This document shows, one piece after another, positions 53,790-61,642 of a DNA stretch of 64,000 nt. Numbering within the stretch: the first letter of the stretch is position 1; the number at the start of each line of letters is the position of its first letter. Under the pieces are notes generated by a model, which made no database searches, was not told the origin of the DNA, and was given only the letters and a program-made list of their open reading frames with translations. Origin of the DNA: Lutibacter sp. B2 (GTDB taxonomy: Bacteria; Bacillota; Clostridia; Peptostreptococcales; Thermotaleaceae); the NCBI GenBank assembly GCA_015686845.1, contig JADPRS010000011.1:1-64000 (forward strand). Direction: 5' to 3'. The position numbers and the translations under genes were made by a program.

Positions 53790-54479
53790 ATGAATTATAA
53801 AGATATAAAAAAAGGCGTTTTTTTGTCTAGACCAAATAGATTTATTGCACATGTATTAGTAGATGGGCAGGAAGAAATTGTTCATGTGAAAAATACAGGA
53901 AGATGTAAGGAAATTTTAAAAGAAGGGGTTACTGTAATTTTAGAAAAGGCTACAAATACCAATCGAAAAACAAAATATTCCTTAGTTGGTGCATATAAAG
54001 ATCATAAAGTTTTGATAAATATTGATTCACAGATTACAAATTATGTAGTTTATGAAGCAATCGTCAATAATCAAGTTGAAGAATTGAAAAATCTAGATTA
54101 TTTAAAAAAAGAAGTGAAATGTGGAAATTCAAGATTTGATTTTTATTATGAAAAAGGAAATAAAAAGGGATATATTGAAGTGAAAAGTGCGACGCTCGAA
54201 GAAAATGGAGAATGCATGTTTCCTGATGCACCTACTGAAAGAGGACGAAAGCATGTACATGAATTAATAGAATTACAAGAAGAAGGCTACGAAAATTATA
54301 TTTTATTTTTGATTCAAATAGAGAATATGAAGTCTTTTAAGGCAAATGGTATAACCGATCCAAAGTTTGAAGAAGCCTTGAAGACTGCAAAAGAAAAGAA
54401 CATTGAGATAGTAGCGTATGATTGTTGCGTAAAAGAGGATGAATTAATTCTGAAAAATAAAGTTCCGGTAGTGATATAA
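53790..54479 (+). CDS. sfsA: SfsA family DNA/RNA-binding nuclease-like protein
   Basis: A 229-residue SfsA protein (VHVKNTGRCKEIL, SRFDFYYE, YIEVKSATLEENG, MFPDAPTERGRKHVHELI). The FDFYYE ... IEVKS part is a PD-(D/E)XK-type nuclease core. The family was named for a sugar fermentation phenotype in E. coli; its physiological job is not settled. CTAGGAG precedes the ATG. Confidence 0.95.
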   Translation: MNYKDIKKGVFLSRPNRFIAHVLVDGQEEIVHVKNTGRCKEILKEGVTVILEKATNTNRKTKYSLVGAYKDHKVLINIDSQITNYVVYEAIVNNQVEELKNLDYLKKEVKCGNSRFDFYYEKGNKKGYIEVKSATLEENGECMFPDAPTERGRKHVHELIELQEEGYENYILFLIQIENMKSFKANGITDPKFEEALKTAKEKNIEIVAYDCCVKEDELILKNKVPVVI

Positions 54480-54515
54480 TGAGCATAAAGAAAAAAATAT
54501 AACTAGGGGGTAATT

Positions 54516-55154
54516 ATGAAATTATTAATTAGAGATCTCTTTCCAACTTTACAAGTTGAAACAACAAAAGGGAAGATCAATTTACCAAAAGATTATGAAG
54601 GAAAATGGTTTGTATTATTTAGTCATCCAGGAGATTTTACACCAGTTTGTACGACTGAATTTGTTTCTTTTCAAAAAAAAGCACATGCTTTTGAAGAATT
54701 TGGGACAGAATTAATAGGACTTAGTGTTGATAGTTTAGAGTCACATGAACAATGGACTAAATGGATTAAAGAAAATTTACATGTACAAATTGAATTTCCA
54801 ATAATAGGAGATGAAGATAAGAAAATTTCTGAAACACTTGGATTAATTCATCCTAATGCAGGAGATACAGATACAGTAAGAGCCGTGATTATTGTGGATC
54901 ATAAAAGTAGAGTAAGAGCTACATTAGAATATCCTAAAGAAATAGGCAGAAATATAGATGAAATATTAAGAATGGTAAAAACGTTACAAATGGCTTCTAA
55001 GAAAAAAGTGTTTGCTCCTGCTAATTGGCCTCATAATGAAATTATTGGAGATAAAGTATTGTTTAAACGTTCAGAGCCTGCTGATCCTATAAAGGATAAA
55101 GAACAGGGCGTATGTTCTTTATCAGAATGGTTTGTGTATAAAAATATAGAATAA
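54516..55154 (+). CDS. Peroxiredoxin, Prx6-type
   Basis: A 212-residue thiol peroxidase with the peroxidatic motif PGDFTPVCTTE (Cys45, Thr42) and the long C-terminal arm of the Prx6/AhpE-like archaeal group. One more Cys (about 199, QGVCSLSE) sits near the C-terminus and might act as a resolving residue. It reduces hydrogen and organic peroxides in the cytosol. It is followed by a flavodiiron protein gene, so this stretch serves oxidative defence. Confidence 0.93.
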   Translation: MKLLIRDLFPTLQVETTKGKINLPKDYEGKWFVLFSHPGDFTPVCTTEFVSFQKKAHAFEEFGTELIGLSVDSLESHEQWTKWIKENLHVQIEFPIIGDEDKKISETLGLIHPNAGDTDTVRAVIIVDHKSRVRATLEYPKEIGRNIDEILRMVKTLQMASKKKVFAPANWPHNEIIGDKVLFKRSEPADPIKDKEQGVCSLSEWFVYKNIE

Positions 55155-55168
55155 AGATAATAATATAA

Positions 55169-55208
55169 AAATAACTTCTAGATTTACAATAAATCTAGAA
55201 GTTATTTT
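55169..55208 (+). terminator. Terminator, CTTCTAG family copy 2
   Basis: ATAACTTCTAGATTTA pairs with TAAATCTAGAAGTTAT and ends in T. Its sequence is close to that of the terminator at 52850. Confidence 0.85.
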
Positions 55209-55297
55209 TATATTATTATGTAAAATAAACACAAAAAATCATTAGATTATGTTGATTTATATTGTTTTAAAATATACAAATTGAAAGGGTGATATTT

Positions 55298-56488
55298 ATG
55301 TCATTTAAAATTAATGATACAGTTACTTGGGTTGGCAAAATAGATTGGGAATTAAGGACTTTTCACGGTGAAGAGTATTCTACACATAAGGGTTCTTCTT
55401 ATAATTCATATTTAATTAGAGATGAAAAAACTGTACTTATAGATACGGTGTGGAAGCCATTTAGTAAAGAATTTATTACGAATTTAAAAAAGGAAATAGA
55501 TTTAAATAAAATTGATTATATTATTGCAAATCATTCAGAAGTTGATCATAGTGGAGCATTGCCAGAACTTATGAAAGAAATACCGAATACACCTATATAC
55601 TGTACTAAGAATGGAGCAAAATTACTAAAAGCTCATTATCATCAAGAGTGGAATTTTGTTGAAGTAAAAACAGGAGATACATTAGAAATAGGAAAAAATA
55701 AGTTAATATTTGTGGAAGCAAAAATGCTTCATTGGCCAGATAGTATGTTTACTTATTTAACAGGAGAAAACATATTATTCAGTAATGATGCCTTTGGACA
55801 ACATTATGCGTCAGAGCTAATGTATAATGATAAGGTTGATCATGCGGAATTATTTCAAGAAGCCATAAAGTATTATGCAAATATTTTAACACCTTTTAGT
55901 CCATTGGTAGTGAAGAAAATTGAGGAAGTATTAAGTTTTAATCTACCAGTAGACATGATTTGCCCTAGTCACGGTATTATTTGGAGAGAAAACCCACTTC
56001 AAATTGTAAATAAATATATGGAATGGGCAAAAAATTATAAAGAAAATCAAGTCACAATAATTTATGATACTATGTGGAATGCTACAAGAACAATGGCAGA
56101 AACAATAGCACAAGGGTTAAATGAAGTAAATCAAGATATTGTCATAAAAATATTCAATTCATCAAAGAGCGATAAAAATGATATTTTGGCAGAAGTATTT
56201 AAATCTAAAGCTGTATTAGTGGGTTCTTCAACCATAAATAAAGGTATTCTTTCTTCCACAGCAGCAATATTAGAAATGATCAAGGGGCTTGGATTTAAGG
56301 ATAAAAAAGCAGCAGCATTTGGAAGTTATGGATGGAGCGGTGAGTCTGTTAAAATAATTACAGAAGAATTAAATAAAGCAGGATTTGAAATAATAAATGA
56401 AGGTATAAGAGAAATATGGAATCCTGATGAAATGGCATTAGAGAGGTGCAGGAATTTAGGAAAGAGCATAGGCGAAAATATTAAGTAA
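55298..56488 (+). CDS. Flavodiiron protein (FprA-type A flavoprotein)
   Basis: A 396-residue two-domain enzyme reducing oxygen to water and/or nitric oxide. The N-terminal metallo-beta-lactamase domain has the diiron ligands HSEVDH (His79, Glu81, Asp83), the His of KMLHWPD, Asp of SNDAFGQH and His of CPSHG. The C-terminal flavodoxin domain starts at about 255 (TIIYDTMWNATRTMAE) and binds FMN. The ATG at 55298 is preferred because GGGTGA lies just before it. It protects anaerobes against oxygen and pairs well with the peroxiredoxin upstream. Confidence 0.95.
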   Translation: MSFKINDTVTWVGKIDWELRTFHGEEYSTHKGSSYNSYLIRDEKTVLIDTVWKPFSKEFITNLKKEIDLNKIDYIIANHSEVDHSGALPELMKEIPNTPIYCTKNGAKLLKAHYHQEWNFVEVKTGDTLEIGKNKLIFVEAKMLHWPDSMFTYLTGENILFSNDAFGQHYASELMYNDKVDHAELFQEAIKYYANILTPFSPLVVKKIEEVLSFNLPVDMICPSHGIIWRENPLQIVNKYMEWAKNYKENQVTIIYDTMWNATRTMAETIAQGLNEVNQDIVIKIFNSSKSDKNDILAEVFKSKAVLVGSSTINKGILSSTAAILEMIKGLGFKDKKAAAFGSYGWSGESVKIITEELNKAGFEIINEGIREIWNPDEMALERCRNLGKSIGENIK

Positions 56489-56517
56489 ATGCGTATTTTG
56501 TTGTGATCAAAGACAGA

Positions 56518-56555
56518 AAAACTTCTAGTTAATAGTTAAAACTAGGAGTTTTTTT
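56518..56555 (+). terminator. Terminator, CTTCTAG family copy 3
   Basis: AAAAACTTCTAGTT pairs with AACTAGGAGTTTTT, then more T. The stem resembles the two earlier terminators at 52850 and 55169. Confidence 0.82.
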
Positions 56556-56780
56556 AATTTTCATTTCTTGTAACAAATAAAAAAAAATCTAAAATCTGAT
56601 TAATTGTGGTATTATTTAACTGAAAAATAAAAAAATGTTGCAATAGGAATAGCATTTTAGGATAATAAAAAGAAAAAATGCTTCTATTTTAAATAATAGT
56701 GATGTCTTAGTATTAAATATTTCTAAAGAATCATGCGTTTGACTATTGATTTAAATGTAAACTACATAAGGAGTAATGAC

Positions 56781-57008
56781 ATGAATGTAAATGAAATAAA
56801 ATCTATTATAAAAAAAATACCTAGATTGTTTTTTGGTTTTTCACTTTGTGCGCTTGGATCTTTAATGATGATTTATACTGATCTTGGAATGAATTCTTGG
56901 GGTATTTTACACAAAGGGATTTCCATACAAACTGGTTTGACCTTTGGGAATAGTTACAAAGATACACAAATAATCGTGAAGGAAAAAATACTACTTCTAA
57001 TCCAATAA
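56781..57008 (+). pseudogene. Truncated YczE/YitT-like membrane protein
   Basis: The frame begins with ATG after AAGGAG and encodes about 55 residues typical of the N-terminus of YczE/YyaS-type membrane proteins (FGFSLCALGSLMMIYTDLGM, then ISIQTGLTFGNS). It then changes to unrelated sequence and stops inside a terminator hairpin. Whole family members have about 200 residues and five helices, so the rest has been deleted. Confidence 0.7.
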
Positions 57009-57029
57009 AGAGAGGAAGTAGTATTTTTA
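56984..57029 (+). terminator. Terminator at the end of the broken membrane-protein gene
   Basis: AAAAATACTACTTCT pairs with AGGAAGTAGTATTTTT. It overlaps the last codons of the truncated frame, so it probably marks the end of the original gene after an internal deletion. Confidence 0.8.
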
Positions 57030-57194
57030 TGCCAAGAACAGCTATAATTTAAATTATAGATTCAATATACAATGAGTATTTTCATAAGAATATCTCCATA
57101 AAAGAAAAAAATACTATTTGTTTTAATATTCGACATTTTTTCTGTGTTGTAATATGATGGTTTATATATATTATTTTAAAAGGAGGATATTAGA

Positions 57195-58727
57195 ATGACT
57201 CAAATAACATCTAGTGATATTGAACTAGAAGTAGATAAGCAAAAAGGTTTGATTGATTTTTTCACAAAGATTTCAAACTTTTTATCATTACAACAAAATA
57301 CAAACGAGCTTTTGAAGATCATTGTAGATGCCAGTGTAAAAAATACAAATAGTGATGGTGTAAGCTTATATATTAAGGAAACAAGGAATGAAAAAGATTA
57401 TTTACGGTTTAAGATTGCACATAATCATTCAAGAGATGTTCATTTTAAAGAGTTCACTATACCCATCGATCAAAATAGTATCGCAGGTTATTCAGCACTA
57501 ACGGGAAATATCTATAATTTCAAAAGTGTAGATGAAATACCTAAAATATTAGGCATAAAATACAATGATTCCTTTGATAAAAAAATTGATTATAAAACTG
57601 TTAATATGGTCGTAATTCCTATGAAAAATCTAAAAGGGGAAGTAATTGGTGTGCTGCAACTTCTAAATAAAAAGAAAAAAGAAAATATCCTTTTAACGAA
57701 TGTAGAATCCTTTTTTGAAAATATTATTTCCTATTCAGAGGAAGAAATTCATATTATTTCTTTAATTGCCTCTTCTGCAGCCATTATATTAGAGCGTAGA
57801 AAGCTATATAATGAAATACATGAATTACTAAAAACTTTTACAGAAAGTATGGTAACTACTATTGATCAAAGGGATCCAACTACAGCGGGTCACTCTATTC
57901 GAGTAGCAAAATATGCAATACGTTTTGCAAAAGCTATTCATGATACAAATCATGGAAAGTATAAAGATCAATATTTTGAAGAGAAACAATTAGATGAAAT
58001 TTACTACGCAGGTCTTTTACATGATATTGGTAAAATCGGAGTGGAAGAATCTATTTTATTAAAGAATAAAAATATATCTGAGCATGAATTGGAAGTTGTT
58101 AAATATAAATTTTATTACTTGAAAAAAGATTTACAAATCAAAAAAATGAACAATATTATTACAAAATCAGAACTAGAATTATTCAACGAAATAGATAATT
58201 ATTATAATTTTATTGTTTCTATCAATACAAAGAATTTTATAACAGAAGAAGAATTAACACAGCTTCACGAAATAAGTAAAATTGAATTTGTAGATATTGA
58301 TCATGAAAAGAAAAAAATACTAACCAAAGATCAATTAACGCATTTGATGGTTAGAAGAGGTAATCTCACAGAGGTAGAAAGAACATACATAGAAAAGCAC
58401 CCCTTATATACTTATAAGATACTAAAAAAGATTTCTTGGGGTACAGATTTTAAGAATGTACCATATATAGCAGCTTATCATCATGAAAAATTAAATGGTA
58501 AGGGATATCCTTTTCATTTAAAAGAAAAGGATATCCCGATTCAATCGAAAATTTTGGCAATCGTAGATATTTTCGATGCTTTGACGGCTAGAGACAGACC
58601 GTATAAACCCGCTTTACCTATAGATAAAACCCTGAAAATTCTTTCAGAAGAAGCACAAAAGAATCACATTGACGGAAATTTACTTGAAATTTTTATAAAT
58701 GAAAAAATATATACACTTGAACTATAA
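57195..58727 (+). CDS. GAF-HD-GYP phosphodiesterase
   Basis: A 510-residue signalling protein: GAF sensor domain at about 30-205 and a C-terminal HD-GYP domain that hydrolyses cyclic di-GMP. Metal and signature residues are present: GHSIRVAKYA, LLHDIGKIG (about 274-282) and HHEKLNGKGYP (about 428-438). A segment of about 110 residues between the HD and GYP parts (roughly 290-395) is longer than usual and partly coiled. AAAGGAGG precedes the ATG. It heads a three-gene operon. Confidence 0.93.
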   Translation: MTQITSSDIELEVDKQKGLIDFFTKISNFLSLQQNTNELLKIIVDASVKNTNSDGVSLYIKETRNEKDYLRFKIAHNHSRDVHFKEFTIPIDQNSIAGYSALTGNIYNFKSVDEIPKILGIKYNDSFDKKIDYKTVNMVVIPMKNLKGEVIGVLQLLNKKKKENILLTNVESFFENIISYSEEEIHIISLIASSAAIILERRKLYNEIHELLKTFTESMVTTIDQRDPTTAGHSIRVAKYAIRFAKAIHDTNHGKYKDQYFEEKQLDEIYYAGLLHDIGKIGVEESILLKNKNISEHELEVVKYKFYYLKKDLQIKKMNNIITKSELELFNEIDNYYNFIVSINTKNFITEEELTQLHEISKIEFVDIDHEKKKILTKDQLTHLMVRRGNLTEVERTYIEKHPLYTYKILKKISWGTDFKNVPYIAAYHHEKLNGKGYPFHLKEKDIPIQSKILAIVDIFDALTARDRPYKPALPIDKTLKILSEEAQKNHIDGNLLEIFINEKIYTLEL

Positions 58728-58740
58728 AGGAGGAAATTTC

Positions 58741-59568
58741 GTGGAAATGGATGATTTTTCTATTTTGTTTTGGGGTGTACGTGGCTCTACGCCGTCCATG
58801 AATAAAGAGACAATGAAATTCGGAGGAAATACCCCTTGTGTCCAAATAAAAGCAGGAGAAAAACGATTGATTTTAGATGCAGGTACAGGTATTTGTCAGC
58901 TTGGAAAAATGTTAATGTCACAAAAGGAAAAAATTAAAGCACATATTTTTATTTCTCATATGCACTGGGATCATATTCAAGGTATTCCTTTTTTTCTTCC
59001 CTTTTATCAGACGGAAAATAAATTTAAATTTTATGGAGAAAAGAAAAATGGCACACCTTTTGAACAAATGATTAAAGATCTTATGAAGACGCCTTATTTT
59101 CCCATCACATGGGATGAAATAAAAGCGGACTGCAAATTTAATGAAATAGATAAAGATCAATATATTCACATAGATGATGATTTAACGGTTAAAACTTTAC
59201 GATTGAATCATCCGAATGATTCTTTAGGATTTCGTATAGCGTTTAAAGATAAAAGCTGTTGCTACATTACAGATATTGAACATAGCCAATCCATGGAGGA
59301 AGCACTCATACCTTTCATAGAAAATACAGATGTACTGATCTATGATGCAAATTTTACAGAACAAGAGTATATTCATAAAAAAGGTTGGGGACATTCTACA
59401 TGGCAAAAAGCTGTAGAATTAGCGAAGAAGGCTTGTGTGAAAAAATTGATTTTATTTCATCATGATACATACCGATGTGATGAAGAGCTAGAAGCCATTG
59501 AAGTCAAAGCGAAAGAAATATATCCAGATACCTTTGCTGCTAAAGAGGGGATGAAAATACTACTATAG
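58741..59568 (+). CDS. Metallo-beta-lactamase fold hydrolase
   Basis: A 275-residue MBL-fold protein with FWGVRGSTPSM and FGGNTPCVQ at the N-terminus and the metal motif HMHWDHIQG (about 73-81), followed by later ligands in LNHPNDS, YITDIEHS and LFHHDT. The layout is close to RNase Z and cyclic-nucleotide phosphodiesterase (PDE type II-like) enzymes. GTG at 58741 is the start because AAAGGAGGA lies upstream. Placed between an HD-GYP protein and a class III cyclase, a cyclic nucleotide phosphodiesterase is plausible; a nuclease is the alternative. Confidence 0.88.
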   Translation: MEMDDFSILFWGVRGSTPSMNKETMKFGGNTPCVQIKAGEKRLILDAGTGICQLGKMLMSQKEKIKAHIFISHMHWDHIQGIPFFLPFYQTENKFKFYGEKKNGTPFEQMIKDLMKTPYFPITWDEIKADCKFNEIDKDQYIHIDDDLTVKTLRLNHPNDSLGFRIAFKDKSCCYITDIEHSQSMEEALIPFIENTDVLIYDANFTEQEYIHKKGWGHSTWQKAVELAKKACVKKLILFHHDTYRCDEELEAIEVKAKEIYPDTFAAKEGMKILL

Positions 59569-59576
59569 GAGGATTT

Positions 59577-61595
59577 ATGGGAAAAAAAATTATTTTGTTC
59601 TTAGTATGGATAGTAATTGTAAATACATCTATTGTTTTTGCGAATGAAGATATAGATGTTCTTTTAGAAAGATTAAATACTGTTTCAGATATGGAAAAAG
59701 TTCAAACATTGAATGAACTTGCAGAAGCTTATCTAGATCAAGCACCTAAGCGGAGTATTGAATATGGGAATCAAGCATTGGCTTTATCTGACGAATTAAA
59801 GTTAAAAAAAGAAAAAGCAGATGCTCTAAATTGTATAGGTATGGGCTATTATAGTACATCTGATATAGATAATGCATCTGATTTTTTTACACAAGGTTTA
59901 GCAGTGAGTAAAGATACTCAATATGAAAAAGGCATAGCAATTAGTAAAAATGGATTGGGACTTATTAACCACACACAGGGAAATTTTATGAATGCTTCAA
60001 AATACTTTTCTCAAGCATTTGACAGTTATAAAAAAATTCAAGACCAAAAGGGAATGGCCCATACTTTAAATAATATGGGTGCTATAAAAGATGCCCAAGG
60101 AAAAGCAGAAGAAGCACTAGATTATTATTTACAAGCTTTAGAGATTAACACAAAAATAGAAAATAAAGAAGAAATAGGAATATGTCTTAATAATATTGGT
60201 TCCATCAATCAGCAACAAGGATACTATAATAAAGCCTTTAATTACTATTTACAGGGATTAAAAATGTTCGAAGAAATCAATAATCAAAAGGGAACAGCCG
60301 GAACTTTAAATAATATTGGACAAATATATATTTTGAAAAAAGACCATGAAAATGCACTAACATATTTTTCTAAAGCACTAGAAATCTATACGGATATTGA
60401 TAACAAAGAAGAAGTTTCAAATACATTAAATAGTATTGGATATATTTATGATGTAACAGAAAACTATCCTTTTGCACTTCGATTTTATGAAAAAGCGTTG
60501 AATATTCGTAAAGAAATCAATGATCAAAAAGGAATCATAAACTCCTATAATAATCTAGGTACGATCTATTATTACTTAGAAAAACCAGAAAAAGCCTTGG
60601 AGTATCATAAAAAAGCTTATGAAAAATCTATGGAAATAAAGTATAGTGAAGGGGTACTATTTTCACTAGAAAATATTGCATTTGATTATAAAATAGTAGG
60701 AGATTATAAAAGTGCTTTTTTATACTATGAAAAATATATAGAAATACAAGATGAACTAAAAGATCAATCCATTCGTAAAAACATTATAGAAATGGAAACA
60801 AAGTATGAAACTGAGAAAAAACAAATGAAAATTGAGTTATTAGCAAAAGAAAATAAAATCAATACTTTTAAATATAGGTTACAATTGATTCTTAGTATTG
60901 TATCTGTATTGATTTTGCTTATCGTTATCGTTTTAGGATATATCATTTGGAAAGAAAAGAAGAAATCTGAGAAGTTACTTTTAAACATTTTACCTTCTAA
61001 AGTGGCAGATGATTTGAAAAAAACAGGTAAGACAGAGCCAGAAAACTTTGAAGATGTAACTGTATATTTTTCTGATATTGTTGGATTTACAAAAATATCT
61101 TCTAGCCTTGAACCGAAAGTTTTAATTGAGGAATTAAGCGATATATTCACTAATTTTGACAATATTATGGAAAAATATAGTTGTGAACGTATTAAAACTA
61201 TTGGCGATGCGTATCTTGCTATAAGTGGTATGCATGAAAAAAATGATCATGATGCTCAAAATATGGTTCAAGCATCTTTAGAAATTTTGAATTATCTACA
61301 AAAAAGAAATGAAACTGCACAAATAAAATGGGAGATTCGAATAGGTATTCATTCTGGAAATATTGTAGGTGGTGTTGTGGGGATCAAAAAATATATATAT
61401 GATGTTTTTGGAGATACTATCAATACAGCTTCTCGAATGGAAAGTAATAGCGATGTTATGAAAATAAATGTATCAGAAACAACCTATTCCATAACAAAGA
61501 ATGATTTCTCATTTATCAAAAGAGAACCTATGGAAGTAAAGGGAAAAGGCTTAGTAAATATGTATTTTGTTGATACGAATACAGAGCAAGCATAA
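59577..61595 (+). CDS. TPR-containing membrane adenylate cyclase (class III)
   Basis: A 672-residue protein: signal peptide at 1-22, about nine tetratricopeptide repeats (about 40-400) outside the membrane, a helix at about 433-455, and a cytosolic class III cyclase domain (about 480-665). Metal-binding Asp residues are in YFSDIVGF (about 498) and TIGDAY; the adenine-selecting Lys (ERIKTIGD) and Asp (YDVFGD) and the Arg of NTASRM are all present, so ATP is the expected substrate and cAMP the product. It starts eight bases after the MBL gene, with AGGAGG upstream. Such cyclases are uncommon in clostridia. Confidence 0.92.
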   Translation: MGKKIILFLVWIVIVNTSIVFANEDIDVLLERLNTVSDMEKVQTLNELAEAYLDQAPKRSIEYGNQALALSDELKLKKEKADALNCIGMGYYSTSDIDNASDFFTQGLAVSKDTQYEKGIAISKNGLGLINHTQGNFMNASKYFSQAFDSYKKIQDQKGMAHTLNNMGAIKDAQGKAEEALDYYLQALEINTKIENKEEIGICLNNIGSINQQQGYYNKAFNYYLQGLKMFEEINNQKGTAGTLNNIGQIYILKKDHENALTYFSKALEIYTDIDNKEEVSNTLNSIGYIYDVTENYPFALRFYEKALNIRKEINDQKGIINSYNNLGTIYYYLEKPEKALEYHKKAYEKSMEIKYSEGVLFSLENIAFDYKIVGDYKSAFLYYEKYIEIQDELKDQSIRKNIIEMETKYETEKKQMKIELLAKENKINTFKYRLQLILSIVSVLILLIVIVLGYIIWKEKKKSEKLLLNILPSKVADDLKKTGKTEPENFEDVTVYFSDIVGFTKISSSLEPKVLIEELSDIFTNFDNIMEKYSCERIKTIGDAYLAISGMHEKNDHDAQNMVQASLEILNYLQKRNETAQIKWEIRIGIHSGNIVGGVVGIKKYIYDVFGDTINTASRMESNSDVMKINVSETTYSITKNDFSFIKREPMEVKGKGLVNMYFVDTNTEQA

Positions 61596-61641
61596 AAAAC
61601 ACCTTCCTAAGTGGATATATTCTCACTAGGAAGGTATTTTT
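61596..61641. terminator. Bidirectional terminator
   Basis: AAAACACCTTCCTAAGTG-type arm pairs with CTCACTAGGAAGGTATTTTT. It lies between the converging cyclase and SLH-protein genes. Confidence 0.85.
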
Positions 61642-61642
61642 A

